A stretch of 64,000 bases of DNA from Cyclobacterium sp. 1_MG-2023 (GCF_030546805.1 NZ_JAUOPC010000005.1:372001-436000), one strand, 5' to 3'; shown: positions 25,113-34,123, numbered from the stretch's first letter. Numbers and translations are program-made. The notes: generated by a model not told the origin, from the sequence alone.

Positions 25113-25688
25113 TTATTTATTGCTAATTATTCTCTTTCTAATTCTGCTTAACGACTCTGGTTTAACTCCTAAATAACTAGCAATCTGGTGTTGAGGAACA
25201 CGCTGGACTAGTTCAGGTCTGGTTTTCAACATATTCAGGTATCTTTCCTCTGGATTAGAAGTTTTAAATTTAGCAAAGGAGTCTTGATTTTTAGCCATAA
25301 TAATTTCAGCGATTACTCTGGATAAAGAATCTAATTGTGGATGTTTTTGAAATGTTTCTTTTTCTAATTCAGGATTACCTACACTAACGATGACATTTTC
25401 CATACATTCAAAATAATAATTTGATGGGGTAGCCTTACCATAGTTAGATGGTGTAACCACTTGCTCCTCCGTATAAAATTCAATCGTTTTTTCTTCACCA
25501 TTTTCAATAATATAGCTTCTTATGCAACCTTTTAATAAAAAATAGCATTCAGTTGAAATTTCTCCTTCACTAAGTAGGGTTGTCCCCTTTCCAAAGCTCT
25601 TAATAAAAGTATTTTCTTTAATAGCATTTTCTAACTCCCTAGTGATTGTAGTATATTTTGAAAGGTATTTTAATATTTCATTTTTCAC
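25113..25688 (-). CDS. Crp/Fnr-family transcriptional regulator
   Basis: 192 residues if translation starts at the GTG at 25688, giving MKNEILKYLSKYTT, the usual beginning of this Bacteroidota subfamily. The frame stays open to an ATG at 25811, which would add about 41 unusual residues. The cyclic-nucleotide-binding fold spans about 20-110 (FGKGTTLLSEGEISTECYFL), and the C-terminal helix-turn-helix is RVPQHQIASYLGVKPESLSR. There is no Fe-S cysteine cluster. It likely controls the AT-rich DUF4386 and barrel genes just downstream. Confidence 0.85.
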   Translation of the reverse strand: MKNEILKYLSKYTTITRELENAIKENTFIKSFGKGTTLLSEGEISTECYFLLKGCIRSYIIENGEEKTIEFYTEEQVVTPSNYGKATPSNYYFECMENVIVSVGNPELEKETFQKHPQLDSLSRVIAEIIMAKNQDSFAKFKTSNPEERYLNMLKTRPELVQRVPQHQIASYLGVKPESLSRIRKRIISNK

Positions 25689-25923
25689 GGATAAATCAAT
25701 TTTGAGTAGGGTGTTATAACATTTTCCAATCAATATTTTAGCAAATGAGTTGCAAAAATCCTGATTATTTAACTCGTATCTAAGCTTAAATCTTTTTGTC
25801 AATTTAAGCATTTCGAAGAAAAACTTAACCGAAAACAAAACAAAAATATCTTTTAATATATTAAAACCAGCATCTCAGGTTTATGGCTTAAAGCTTGTTA
25901 AAGTTCTCTACAGATGATTATTT

Positions 25924-25955
25924 GGGCTAAAGCCAAAATTTGGATGCGGTAATGG
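25924..25955. repeat. REP half-site joined to dispersed motif
   Basis: GGGCTAAAGCC (25924-25934) is the left hairpin of the REP-like family without its right partner. It runs directly into a copy of the dispersed motif (25933-25955, core AAATTTGGATGCGG) seen at 10775-10797 and, more diverged, at 22851-22872. Confidence 0.5.
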
Positions 25956-26027
25956 CGCCTCTTGGAAATCCTCAAAATTTGGAGGTGAACAAATTAAATG
26001 TTTATTAGCGCTATCGGGTATATATTT

Positions 26028-26095
26028 GGGCTAAAGCCCCTCATAACACCGTATTCCTTTCCGATCCCCCAGCTGAAGCTGGGGGCTATTGATTT
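26028..26095. repeat. REP-like element, copy D (intact, 68 bp)
   Basis: Same orientation as copy C and 67 of 68 bases identical. The left hairpin is at 26028-26039 and the right hairpin CCCCCAGCTGAAGCTGGGGG at 26066-26085. With copy C it brackets a 3.0-kb segment containing the RAYT gene and three AT-rich genes. Confidence 0.9.
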
Positions 26096-26117
26096 GGAGA
26101 ATCGCTTTTTTTGAAAT

Positions 26118-27029
26118 TTAATTCATCTTGAATTTTTCCCTGTATTCGGTAGGGCTTATTCCTTCTTTCTTCTTGAAGAGCCTTGAAAAATAAGGAGGGT
26201 ATTCAAAACCCAATTCATAGGCCACTTCAGCAACCGTTTTGTTAGGATTCAATAATATATTCTTGGCCTCATCAATCAGGTACAATTGTAAATGTTCTGT
26301 TGATGTTTTTCCTGTTTCCTTTTTGAGGGTATCACTTAAGTAACGCTGGGAAACCGACAGGTTCTCTGCAATCAGCTCAATGCTGGGAATTCCATTTTCT
26401 TGCAATTGCCCCGAATCAAAATAGTTTTCCAACTCTAGATTAAACTGCTCCAATAGATCATTTGAAAGCGCCTTCCGATTGATAAACTGTCTTTCATAAA
26501 ACCGATTGGCATACTTCAATAGGGTACTCAGCTGTGAAACAATAATTTCCTTGCTAAATTCATCCTGATTGTTCTGGTATTCCAGGTCAATATTCTCCAC
26601 TATTGATTCAATCTGCTTTTCTTCTCGAGGAGAAAGGTGAAGTGCCTCATTGACCGAGTAGGAGAAAAATCCATACTTTTTAATTTGATGGGCCAACTCC
26701 GTTCCCTTGATAAAATCTTCATGGAAGTTGATAGAAAACCCCTTTTGCTCAAATACAACACTACTATCCCACTGCAAAACCTGCCTGGGGGCGATGAAAA
26801 ACAAAGCTCCATTGGTGAAGTCATATTTGGTTCGCCCATAATTTAAATCCCCTTTCACAATTTTTTTGAAGCTAATGGTGTAGCAATCGTTGGTGATGGG
26901 TGGTGAACTCTCTTTTGGGCAAGGTAAAAACCCATCTCCTATGGCAGAGAACACACTTAGCATGGGATGCTCCGGACGAGGAAGCTCCAGGTATTCCAAA
27001 TAAGCCGATAATGTCTTAAAATGTTGCAT
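26118..27029 (-). CDS. AraC-family transcriptional regulator
   Basis: 303 residues. The N-terminal part (about 1-180) is a cupin-like sensing region with no recognised ligand. The C-terminal HTH (about 205-300) has ENLSVSQRYLSDTLKKETGK as the first helix-turn-helix and VAYELGFEYPPYFSRLFKK as the second. The start lies 1 base after the stop of the membrane protein gene (27031-27543), so the two form an operon. REP copy D ends 22 bases after its stop. Confidence 0.92.
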   Translation of the reverse strand: MQHFKTLSAYLEYLELPRPEHPMLSVFSAIGDGFLPCPKESSPPITNDCYTISFKKIVKGDLNYGRTKYDFTNGALFFIAPRQVLQWDSSVVFEQKGFSINFHEDFIKGTELAHQIKKYGFFSYSVNEALHLSPREEKQIESIVENIDLEYQNNQDEFSKEIIVSQLSTLLKYANRFYERQFINRKALSNDLLEQFNLELENYFDSGQLQENGIPSIELIAENLSVSQRYLSDTLKKETGKTSTEHLQLYLIDEAKNILLNPNKTVAEVAYELGFEYPPYFSRLFKKKEGISPTEYREKFKMN

Positions 27030-27030
27030 C

Positions 27031-27543
27031 TTATTTATCCAATTCTATTGCTGCTTGTTGTAATTGTTTATTGTATTTGTCAATCCTTGCATGTGCAGTA
27101 CCATCGACCAACAAAATCACCACCAACATGGAGATGGAGGTAATCATGCTAGCCCTCCAAATTGGTAAATTAACAAATAGAAGTAGGAGCGCACAAGCTG
27201 CAATAATTATCGGAATAGCTGTAAAAACAACATCTTCATATTCCTTTAAAGTGCTTTCAGTTCGCTCAAGTTCAGCTGCCACAAAAGCCTTTGCATCTGC
27301 ATTGTAAGCTGTCTCAAATTGCGTAATTCTTGCTTTATTGGTGAAAAATAATCCTAAGCCTATGATCAATAGCAAAGCACCCGCCACTAAGGTGGGAATG
27401 ATGTAGGCCTTGGCCATTTCTGTTTTCCCCAATTGCCAAAAACTTAAACTAGCCACCATAAATACCAGTCCAAAAAGGATGAAAAATGGTGTTGAAAAAA
27501 GTTCGGCTTTCGCCCAATCAATTGCTGACTTTAATATATCCAT
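27031..27543 (-). CDS. membrane protein of unknown function
   Basis: 170 residues with four predicted helices (about 18-38, 47-67, 105-125, 130-148) and a charged helical loop (about 70-103, AELERTESTLKEYEDVV) between the two pairs. I do not recognise the family. It is the first gene of a two-gene operon with the AraC regulator, which may respond to the process it serves. Confidence 0.7.
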   Translation of the reverse strand: MDILKSAIDWAKAELFSTPFFILFGLVFMVASLSFWQLGKTEMAKAYIIPTLVAGALLLIIGLGLFFTNKARITQFETAYNADAKAFVAAELERTESTLKEYEDVVFTAIPIIIAACALLLLFVNLPIWRASMITSISMLVVILLVDGTAHARIDKYNKQLQQAAIELDK

Positions 27544-28080
27544 GATATTGTATTCTAAAATTACTCCAATTTATAAATTCCAATTAATACTTGTTGCCTT
27601 TTCTGACCACTCCCACAACTTATTTCCAACAGCTCTGTAATTGCTGATTCATAAGCTGTACCGCTTGTGGTTCCTGTAAAAATCATAGGTTTACGTCTTC
27701 TAATTATTCAGTCACCTTACCTTACTCACCAAATCCATTTGCTTATCTATTCTTCGCTAAGCATGATATTATTTATGGTACAAAGATAAAACTGTGGACA
27801 GTATATACTTTTACACGCATTTTCAAATCTTGTATACTTTTTGGTAAGCTGTATCAAATACTCGTTCATGCCACAGGCAATCTGACTTAACTCTTGATAC
27901 ATTTATATTTTTTCCAAATAATGCCATTTCAGGGACTTTTATTAAAGCCTATTTAATCCAACCAAGCTAATTGAATTGGTTCATGGCGTTTCAGGAAAAG
28001 GACGTTTCATTTATAGGGGACATTAACGCGCTGGAAATCACCGTAAATTTTGCCTCAAAATTTTGAAGGGCAAAAATCTC
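27544..28080. other. intergenic region between divergent AraC and ArsR units
   Basis: 537 bases without a credible gene. The only structure noted is a direct repeat TATACTTTT at 27804-27812 and 27833-27841 (29-bp spacing) and a -7-like TATCTTTG on the minus strand (27788-27781), possibly the promoter of the membrane protein/AraC operon. Confidence 0.35.
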
Positions 28081-28096
28081 ATCGTAATATTGCAAT
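28081..28096. promoter_or_regulatory. putative ArsR operator 1
   Basis: ATCGTAATATTGCAAT ends 15 bases before the arsR ATG. It matches 28468-28483 (ATCGTAATAATGCAAT) at 15 of 16 positions; the second copy lies after arsR and before the arsenate reductase-like gene. Confidence 0.6.
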
Positions 28097-28111
28097 GAAA
28101 TACAACGAAAT

Positions 28112-28447
28112 ATGGGTTTAACAAAATCAGATCTATTTACCAAAGAGCAAAATAACCTGGCACTTGTGGCCAAAGCTTTTGCTCACCCCGCACGAGTGGC
28201 CATCATTCACTTTTTAATTAAAACCAATGCCTGTGTTAATGGAGATTTGGTTCAGGAACTTGGCTTGGCTCAACCTACCGTTAGCCAACATTTAAGAGAG
28301 CTTAAAGATATTGGGATTATTCAGGGAACTATTGAAGGACCTAGGGTAAGCTATTGTATCAATCCAACAAGATGGAATGAAATCAAGGACTTATTTAACC
28401 AAACATTCGAAAAGTTTAAAAACCCTATCCAAGGGGATTGTTGTTAA
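28112..28447 (+). CDS. arsR: ArsR/SmtB-family repressor
   Basis: 111 residues with a winged helix: FAHPARVAIIHFLI, recognition helix LAQPTVSQHLRELKDIG, wing IEGPRVSYCI. There is no CxC in the helix used by classical plasmid ArsR; instead the protein ends in GDCC, a C-terminal cysteine pair reminiscent of the Acidithiobacillus type of As(III) site. It heads the arsenic operon, and two near-identical 16-bp sites flank the gene, consistent with control of itself and of the downstream genes. Confidence 0.9.
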   Translation: MGLTKSDLFTKEQNNLALVAKAFAHPARVAIIHFLIKTNACVNGDLVQELGLAQPTVSQHLRELKDIGIIQGTIEGPRVSYCINPTRWNEIKDLFNQTFEKFKNPIQGDCC

Positions 28448-28467
28448 AAAAAAATTTTACCAGACTT

Positions 28468-28483
28468 ATCGTAATAATGCAAT
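28468..28483. promoter_or_regulatory. putative ArsR operator 2
   Basis: ATCGTAATAATGCAAT lies between arsR and the reductase-like gene, 78 bases before its ATG. A separate repressible promoter for the detoxification genes may sit here. Confidence 0.55.
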
Positions 28484-28560
28484 AATACAATATCAAAAAT
28501 TACAAAAACCAATAAGGATTTATAATAGTAGCAAATCAACAATAGTGCAACCTAAATGAA

Positions 28561-29349
28561 ATGATCAAAATGAAAAAAACCATCTTATCAATCTCAATAG
28601 CAATGGTTTTGCTATCGAGTTGCTCTCAAGGAAACAAAGAACAAACTGCAAATGCTCCTGTAAAGGATGTAAAGTTAGTTACAGAGGTCAAAACAGAAAA
28701 TACTAGCCAACCAAAAGGAGAAGCCATTACCATGTATCCCGAACTAAGTAAATACATCGAAACCGTGAAGGCCGGTATGGAAGCTATACCCCAAGATCGT
28801 AAAAATCAACTAAAGAAAATTGCCCTTTTCGTAAAGACCAAAAAGCAATCCAATGAGGATGCAAATTTAACTTTCATTTGTACCCATAACAGTAGAAGGA
28901 GTCATATGAGTCAAATATGGGCAGCTACAGCCGCCAACTATTATAATATTGCAAAAGGGATCAATACTTTTTCGGGAGGAACTGAAGCCACCGCCTTTAA
29001 CCCTAGAGCTGTAGCCGCAATGGAGCGAGCCGGTTTCTTGGTGGAAAACCCGGGTGGAGACAATCCTCACTATAAAGTAACTTTTGCCAAGGAGGGAGCT
29101 GAACTGGAATGCTTCTCTAAAAAATACGATGATCCTTCCAATATCAATGAAAATTTTGTGGCCGTTATGACCTGCTCTGAAGCAGACAAAAATTGTCCAT
29201 TTATACCGGGAGCCACCTTGAGAGTCCCCATCCCTTATGAGGATCCTAAAATCGCGGATAATACCGATCAAGAAGCTTCAAAGTACGATGAAAGATGCTT
29301 GCAAATTGCTACTGAAATGTTTTACCTCATGTCACAAGTAAAAGCATAA
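28561..29349 (+). CDS. lipoprotein-anchored arsenate reductase / LMW phosphatase-like protein
   Basis: 262 residues. The N-terminus is a lipoprotein signal (lipobox LSSC, Cys21) plus a linker to about residue 60; an ATG three codons in is an alternative start. The catalytic domain has the CX5R loop ICTHNSRRS (Cys107), then MTCSEADKNC with Cys205 and Cys212 spaced like the redox pair of the pI258-type thioredoxin-coupled ArsC, and a DP motif (YEDPK) that could supply the general acid. All three redox cysteines are therefore present, arguing for arsenate reduction rather than phosphatase activity. The signal would place it outside the cytoplasm, which is unusual. The next gene encodes a DsbD-type reductant carrier. 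Confidence 0.88.
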   Translation: MIKMKKTILSISIAMVLLSSCSQGNKEQTANAPVKDVKLVTEVKTENTSQPKGEAITMYPELSKYIETVKAGMEAIPQDRKNQLKKIALFVKTKKQSNEDANLTFICTHNSRRSHMSQIWAATAANYYNIAKGINTFSGGTEATAFNPRAVAAMERAGFLVENPGGDNPHYKVTFAKEGAELECFSKKYDDPSNINENFVAVMTCSEADKNCPFIPGATLRVPIPYEDPKIADNTDQEASKYDERCLQIATEMFYLMSQVKA

Positions 29350-29357
29350 CATAAGCG

Positions 29358-30704
29358 ATGAAAAAAATCTCGATACTTTTAATACTTACGCTTGTAGGAA
29401 GCCAAGTCAAAGCCCAATCGGTCTTTGACCAAATGAATGACTGGGTGGGGTCCCAACTGGCTGAAAGCACCGGTATAGGCGCCTATCTTTTCTTATTTAT
29501 GGGTGGGGTATTGGCTAGTTTACTGCCTTGTGTTTACCCCGTTTACCCACTTACTGTAAGCTTCTTAAGGAACAAAAAAAGTAGCTTGGGTAAATTCGCT
29601 CACCCCTTGACCTATTATTTTGGATTGGCCTTGATCTATTTTATTTTTGGGCTAATAGCCTCAGTGACAGGAGGTGCTTTCAATGACATCTTACGGCTTC
29701 CATTGGCCAATCTGTCCATCGGCTTATTACTAATTATTTTGGCATTAGCAACTATTGATTATTTGCATTTACCGTTTTTTGGTGGGCAAGTAGACAGTAA
29801 ACAAGAAGGGCTGGGCGGTACACTACTTATGGGTGCCGGTGCAGGCTTGCTTTCATCTGCATGTGTCGGACCTATCGTGGTGAGCATACTCGTGGCCATT
29901 GCCTCCAATGTTGAAGGAGTTACCGTAGGTTTGGCAGCAACAGCCGCATTTAAAATGATGCTTTTCGGTTTAGGAGTTGGTGTTCCGGTTTTACTCTTAG
30001 GAGTATTTGGTTTAGCGCTTCCCAAAAGTGGGAAATGGATGCTTTATGTCCAATGGGTTTTTGCTTTATTGATTGGCTATTTTGCCTATGGTTACCTTAT
30101 TAAAGGCTTTAATGGACTAGGCTTAAGTGATACTGTTGGTTTTTATCTATTCATTGGCTCGGTATTGGTGTTTTTAGCCGCTTTCAATCTACAGGAAACA
30201 GGGAAAAGCAATCAGCAAAAGACAAAAATTTCCCTATACATGCTTACCGGAGTAGTTGGCTTCTTTATCATTGGTGCCAATACTCTTCCGGCAGGAAACA
30301 CAGGCATGGCAGCTAGCCAAATGGCAACAGAGGGTGCTTCTAATGATAATATTGAACAAAAAGGAGAACTTACCTGGTACCTAAACAAGGAAGCTGCTTA
30401 CCAAAAAGCAGCTGAAACAGGAAAACTGGTCTTTGTAGATTTTCATGGAGACTGGTGCACCAATTGTAAAGCATTTCAAAAAAACACACAGGAAGACGAA
30501 GCCTTGAATAGCGCCTTACAAAATGCCATTTTGTATAAAGTTTACGATACTTCTCCTGAATTTGAAAAATACCGAAACGACCCTCGCTTTCCTGAGTTAA
30601 AGGTAGGACTTCCTTTTTTCCTCATCACTGATGGTACCGGTAATGTTATTTATAAAACAAATGATTATACCAAAACAGAAGAAATGCAATTGTTTCTCAA
30701 TTGA
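29358..30704 (+). CDS. DsbD-like thiol:disulfide interchange protein (CcdA core + thioredoxin domain)
   Basis: 448 residues. A signal peptide (about 1-20) is followed by a CcdA/DsbD-beta membrane core of about eight helices with the two redox cysteines in LLPCVYPVYP and SSACVGPIVV, then a C-terminal thioredoxin-like domain (about 335-448) with WCTNC. It carries electrons from cytoplasmic thioredoxin to the periplasm. The N-terminal alpha domain of E. coli DsbD is missing. It starts 8 bases after the lipoprotein reductase, making that protein the likely electron acceptor (inference). Confidence 0.9.
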   Translation: MKKISILLILTLVGSQVKAQSVFDQMNDWVGSQLAESTGIGAYLFLFMGGVLASLLPCVYPVYPLTVSFLRNKKSSLGKFAHPLTYYFGLALIYFIFGLIASVTGGAFNDILRLPLANLSIGLLLIILALATIDYLHLPFFGGQVDSKQEGLGGTLLMGAGAGLLSSACVGPIVVSILVAIASNVEGVTVGLAATAAFKMMLFGLGVGVPVLLLGVFGLALPKSGKWMLYVQWVFALLIGYFAYGYLIKGFNGLGLSDTVGFYLFIGSVLVFLAAFNLQETGKSNQQKTKISLYMLTGVVGFFIIGANTLPAGNTGMAASQMATEGASNDNIEQKGELTWYLNKEAAYQKAAETGKLVFVDFHGDWCTNCKAFQKNTQEDEALNSALQNAILYKVYDTSPEFEKYRNDPRFPELKVGLPFFLITDGTGNVIYKTNDYTKTEEMQLFLN

Positions 30705-30769
30705 GGCTAAAACAGGTATTAAAACTTCAAATACAAGCCACCTAATTTAGGAGTGATATTATAACATCT

Positions 30770-30828
30770 CAGTTAAACCTGAAAACCAACAATTTTCAGG
30801 CTTAACTGAGCCAATTGATTGTTTTTTT
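30770..30828 (+). terminator. terminator-like hairpin between dsbD-like gene and ACR3
   Basis: A 16-bp stem with one mismatch (30770-30785 with 30793-30808) and a 7-base loop is followed by a T7 run at 30821-30827. It could attenuate transcription into ACR3 or mark a separate unit. Confidence 0.6.
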
Positions 30829-30847
30829 GTCAAAATTTAATAAGGAA

Positions 30848-31903
30848 ATGAGCAATAAAAAACTAAGTTTTCTGGATCAATACCTCACCCTTTGGATCTT
30901 TATAGCCATGGGTTTGGGAGTAGGTATTGGCTACCTTATCCCATCTAGCGCTTCATTTATTGAATCTTTTAGTAAAGGAAGTACCAATATCCCCATTGCC
31001 ATTGGTCTAATTCTAATGATGTACCCTCCCCTGGCTAAGGTTAATTACAGCTTACTACCAAAAGTATTTAAAAACGTAAAAATTCTATCCGTATCTTTAT
31101 TGCTTAACTGGATCATTGGCCCGGTGCTGATGTTTGTTCTGGCCTTGTTGTTCCTCCAAGATTATCCTGAATACATGGTGGGCTTAATCTTAATTGGATT
31201 GGCACGTTGCATTGCCATGGTTTTGGTTTGGAATGACCTAGCGGAAGGCAGTAGTGAATATGGAGCTGGTCTGGTAGCGCTCAACAGTATCTTTCAGGTC
31301 TTCGGCTATAGTTTTTATGCGTGGATTTTCATCACAGTTTTACCGCCCTATTTTGGTTTCGAAGGTGCCATTGTCGACATTTCCATAGCTACCATTGCAG
31401 AAAGTGTAGCCATCTATTTGGGCATTCCATTTTTGGCCGGCATGCTTAGCAGATTCTTTCTAATAAAATACAAGGGCGAAACTTGGTATACCAACAAATT
31501 TATTCCGGCCATTTCACCTTTAACCTTGATTGCACTATTGTTTACCATTGTAGTGATGTTTTCACTAAAGGGCGAGATGATTGTGAAAATTCCAATGGAT
31601 GTGGTACGCATCGCGATCCCACTATTGATTTATTTCACCTTAATGTTCCTAATAGGCTTCTTTATAAGCAAAGCAACCGGTGCTGAATACGACAAGAATG
31701 CATCAATTGCTTTCACCGCTGCAGGGAATAATTTTGAACTTGCTATTGCTGTTGCCATTGCCGTATTCGGTCTAAATTCAGGCCAGGCTTTTACCGGAGT
31801 AATTGGCCCCTTGGTAGAGGTTCCTGCTTTGATATTATTGGTAAGAATATCCCTTTGGCTAAAGAAGAAATATTATGGTCAACCCGTTCCTACTGAAAAA
31901 TGA
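30848..31903 (+). CDS. ACR3-family arsenite efflux permease
   Basis: 351 residues with ten predicted membrane helices. The ACR3 signature [12 protein letters not shown] carries the essential cysteine, and the later segment [18 protein letters not shown] is also conserved. The ATG at 30848 has AAGGA five bases upstream; an in-frame TTG at 30815 lies within the preceding terminator region and is rejected. It exports As(III) across the inner membrane. Its stop overlaps the next ATG by 4 bases. Confidence 0.95.
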   Translation: MSNKKLSFLDQYLTLWIFIAMGLGVGIGYLIPSSASFIESFSKGSTNIPIAIGLILMMYPPLAKVNYSLLPKVFKNVKILSVSLLLNWIIGPVLMFVLALLFLQDYPEYMVGLILIGLARCIAMVLVWNDLAEGSSEYGAGLVALNSIFQVFGYSFYAWIFITVLPPYFGFEGAIVDISIATIAESVAIYLGIPFLAGMLSRFFLIKYKGETWYTNKFIPAISPLTLIALLFTIVVMFSLKGEMIVKIPMDVVRIAIPLLIYFTLMFLIGFFISKATGAEYDKNASIAFTAAGNNFELAIAVAIAVFGLNSGQAFTGVIGPLVEVPALILLVRISLWLKKKYYGQPVPTEK

Positions 31904-32628
31904 AAATCGCTATCTTCTCTGATATCCATGCCAACCTTCCGGCACTAGAAGTTTTTTTCAAGGATATAGACCAAGTAAATCCGGACGCCATTTACTGTTT
32001 GGGTGATTTGGTAGGGTACAATGTGTGGCCCAATGAGGTGGTCAAGAAGATCCGGGAAAGAAACATCCCTACAATAATGGGAAATCATGAAGAAGCCTTA
32101 CTTAAGCCCCCGGCAAAGGAAGAACAACTTACCAACAAGGGGCTGACAAGATCCTTGCTTGCTGAGGAAAATATAGAATATTTGATCAATCTCCCCAGAC
32201 ACTTGTCCCTATCATTTAGCAATTCTTGGGGGAATTTTAATTGGCTAATGGTTCATGGAAGTCCCAAATCTACTACAGATTATATGGTGGAAGACTATCC
32301 TGAATCCGAGGTCTTGGAATTGATGGATCAAAATCAGGCAGACCTGTTACTTTGTGGACATACCCACAAACCCTTCCACAGAATAATAAAATCCGGAGAT
32401 AAGTATAAGCATGTTATTAATAAAGGTTCCGTTGGTAAACCTAAAGATGGAGACACCCGGCTTTGCTATGCACTCATCGAGTTCAATCAATCCCTAAATT
32501 CACATAATTCTGATTCGTTAAAAGTAAACTTTCGCAGAATTGAATACGATATAGAAAAGGCGGCGAGGGCTGTTGAAGTAAGTGGCTTTGACAATTCATT
32601 GGCAACCGCCTTAAGGCTTGGAAAATAG
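31900..32628 (+). CDS. calcineurin-like metallophosphoesterase
   Basis: 242 residues, cytoplasmic. The dimetal phosphoesterase motifs are complete: DIHAN, GDLVGYN, GNHEE, the His of MVHGS, and CGHTHKP. It is translationally coupled to ACR3 through an ATGA overlap, so it belongs to the arsenic operon. The substrate is unknown; a role in removing a phosphorylated or arsenylated metabolite is only a guess from context. Confidence 0.88.
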   Translation: MKIAIFSDIHANLPALEVFFKDIDQVNPDAIYCLGDLVGYNVWPNEVVKKIRERNIPTIMGNHEEALLKPPAKEEQLTNKGLTRSLLAEENIEYLINLPRHLSLSFSNSWGNFNWLMVHGSPKSTTDYMVEDYPESEVLELMDQNQADLLLCGHTHKPFHRIIKSGDKYKHVINKGSVGKPKDGDTRLCYALIEFNQSLNSHNSDSLKVNFRRIEYDIEKAARAVEVSGFDNSLATALRLGK

Positions 32629-32674
32629 AATAACCTATCGTTTCAAGCACAGAAAAATTGTCCAACCCCTTGAT

Positions 32675-34123
32675 TTACTCTGAGACTGAAAGAGAATCTA
32701 TTTTCATTGTCGGCATGGTTTGGTACCAATTGACAACCTTATCAGTCAATGCTTTCACTCTTTCGGGCTCCATTTCAGCCAGATTTTGATTTTCCCCTTC
32801 ATCTGCAACGATATTATATAGTTCCGGTCTTCCACCATCATAATCACAAAGAAGTTTCCAATCACCATCCCGAACAGCCAGATCAGGGAGATTTTCGAAA
32901 CCATAATAATTTTTCCTATCGGGAGGCCTACTATAGAAAATCGGTGATTGACGTGATAAACTAGATTCACCAAGCAGGCTTTCCAATACATTTTCACCAT
33001 CGGAAATGGTATTTTCAGAAGCTTTCACCCCGGTAAAAGCAAGCAATGATGGTTTCAAATCTATGGCAGAAAAAACCGATTCAGCATTTCGCTTTCCTTT
33101 GGCTTCCTCATTTATAAAAGTGGATCCCCAGACAATCAAGGAAGAACGAATACCTCCTTCATACAAATGGGTTTTATACCCTTTCAAATCACCCGCACTT
33201 CCGGCCCCTAGCTCAGGACCATTGTCTGAGCAAAAAACAATCAAGGTATTCTCACGTAAGGATTCATGTTTGTTAACAAAGTCGAAAAGCTTGCCGAATT
33301 GTAAATCCATTTCTTCCAAAACAGCATGGTACAAATCTTTTTTACTTGACTCCTTAGTCAAGCCATACTCCTTAAAAGAAGGCCAATACGGACTGTGAAC
33401 ATCATCAGGCCAAATATTTACATAAAATGGTTTTTCCTCATTTTGTGCTTTATCCATAAAGCCTATTGCTGCATCAATAAACCCAGTAGTGATTTCAGAT
33501 CTTTGCATCCAAGTGACAGGACCTCCAAGAATTGCTGCATCTTCCCATATACGCCCCTCTTTCCCGGTTTCATCCATGGTCAAGGGCAACAACTTTGCTC
33601 CCATGCCTTCAAAATTGGTTAAAGATTCATCAAACCCATAATCCGTGATGGATGGAGCTTCGGTAACATCCCTTTGCCCACCCATATGCCATTTCCCAAA
33701 ATGGCCGGTTACATATCCCCCTTGCTTAAGATCTCTTGCTAGCATGGGAGCAGAAGGGTCCAACCAATTTGCAAGGCCTCTTTCCGTATTTACCTTCCGG
33801 TAGGCCAAATAGGATGTAATGTTCCACCTTTGCGGATAGGTCCCTGTGGATATGGCCACGCGAGATGGAGAACAGATGGGAGAATTTACGTAAAATTGAT
33901 CAAAACGAATACCTTCAGCAGCCAACTTATCAATATTGGGAGTTTCAGCATCAAGATTGCCGAAACTAGACAAATCTCCATAGCCCATATCATCAATGAA
34001 AATCAGTATAATATTAGGTTTTAAATCTTTTTCAGCTGAGTCACAACCAACTAAAAAAAACAAAATCAATACAGTAAACAGCATTATTGCTTTTTTCAAG
34101 GGTAGAAATACAGTTTTTGACAT
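32675..34123 (-). CDS. S1-family sulfatase lipoprotein
   Basis: 482 residues from the ATG at 34123 (the frame extends further upstream, but the signal sequence begins here). Lipobox LVGC, then the sulfatase core: metal-binding IDDMGYGD, the formylglycine motif CSPSR (Cys converted to formylglycine), GKWHMGG, and a C-terminal CSDNGPE metal site. It hydrolyses sulfate esters, probably of a sulfated polysaccharide, outside the cytoplasm. It is transcribed divergently from the TolB-like/TPR/AraC gene; the 271-base space between shows no recognisable operator. Confidence 0.93.
   Translation of the reverse strand: MSKTVFLPLKKAIMLFTVLILFFLVGCDSAEKDLKPNIILIFIDDMGYGDLSSFGNLDAETPNIDKLAAEGIRFDQFYVNSPICSPSRVAISTGTYPQRWNITSYLAYRKVNTERGLANWLDPSAPMLARDLKQGGYVTGHFGKWHMGGQRDVTEAPSITDYGFDESLTNFEGMGAKLLPLTMDETGKEGRIWEDAAILGGPVTWMQRSEITTGFIDAAIGFMDKAQNEEKPFYVNIWPDDVHSPYWPSFKEYGLTKESSKKDLYHAVLEEMDLQFGKLFDFVNKHESLRENTLIVFCSDNGPELGAGSAGDLKGYKTHLYEGGIRSSLIVWGSTFINEEAKGKRNAESVFSAIDLKPSLLAFTGVKASENTISDGENVLESLLGESSLSRQSPIFYSRPPDRKNYYGFENLPDLAVRDGDWKLLCDYDGGRPELYNIVADEGENQNLAEMEPERVKALTDKVVNWYQTMPTMKIDSLSVSE

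Noticed and set aside
25689-25811. Longer Crp/Fnr protein starting at the ATG 25811
   Set aside because: The extra 41 residues are Lys/Phe-rich and unlike the family, while the GTG at 25688 gives the normal N-terminus; kept only as a noted alternative.
27804-27841. Direct repeat TATACTTTT as AraC operator
   Set aside because: The 29-bp spacing is not helical-phase compatible and the units are AT-rich and short; chance is likely.
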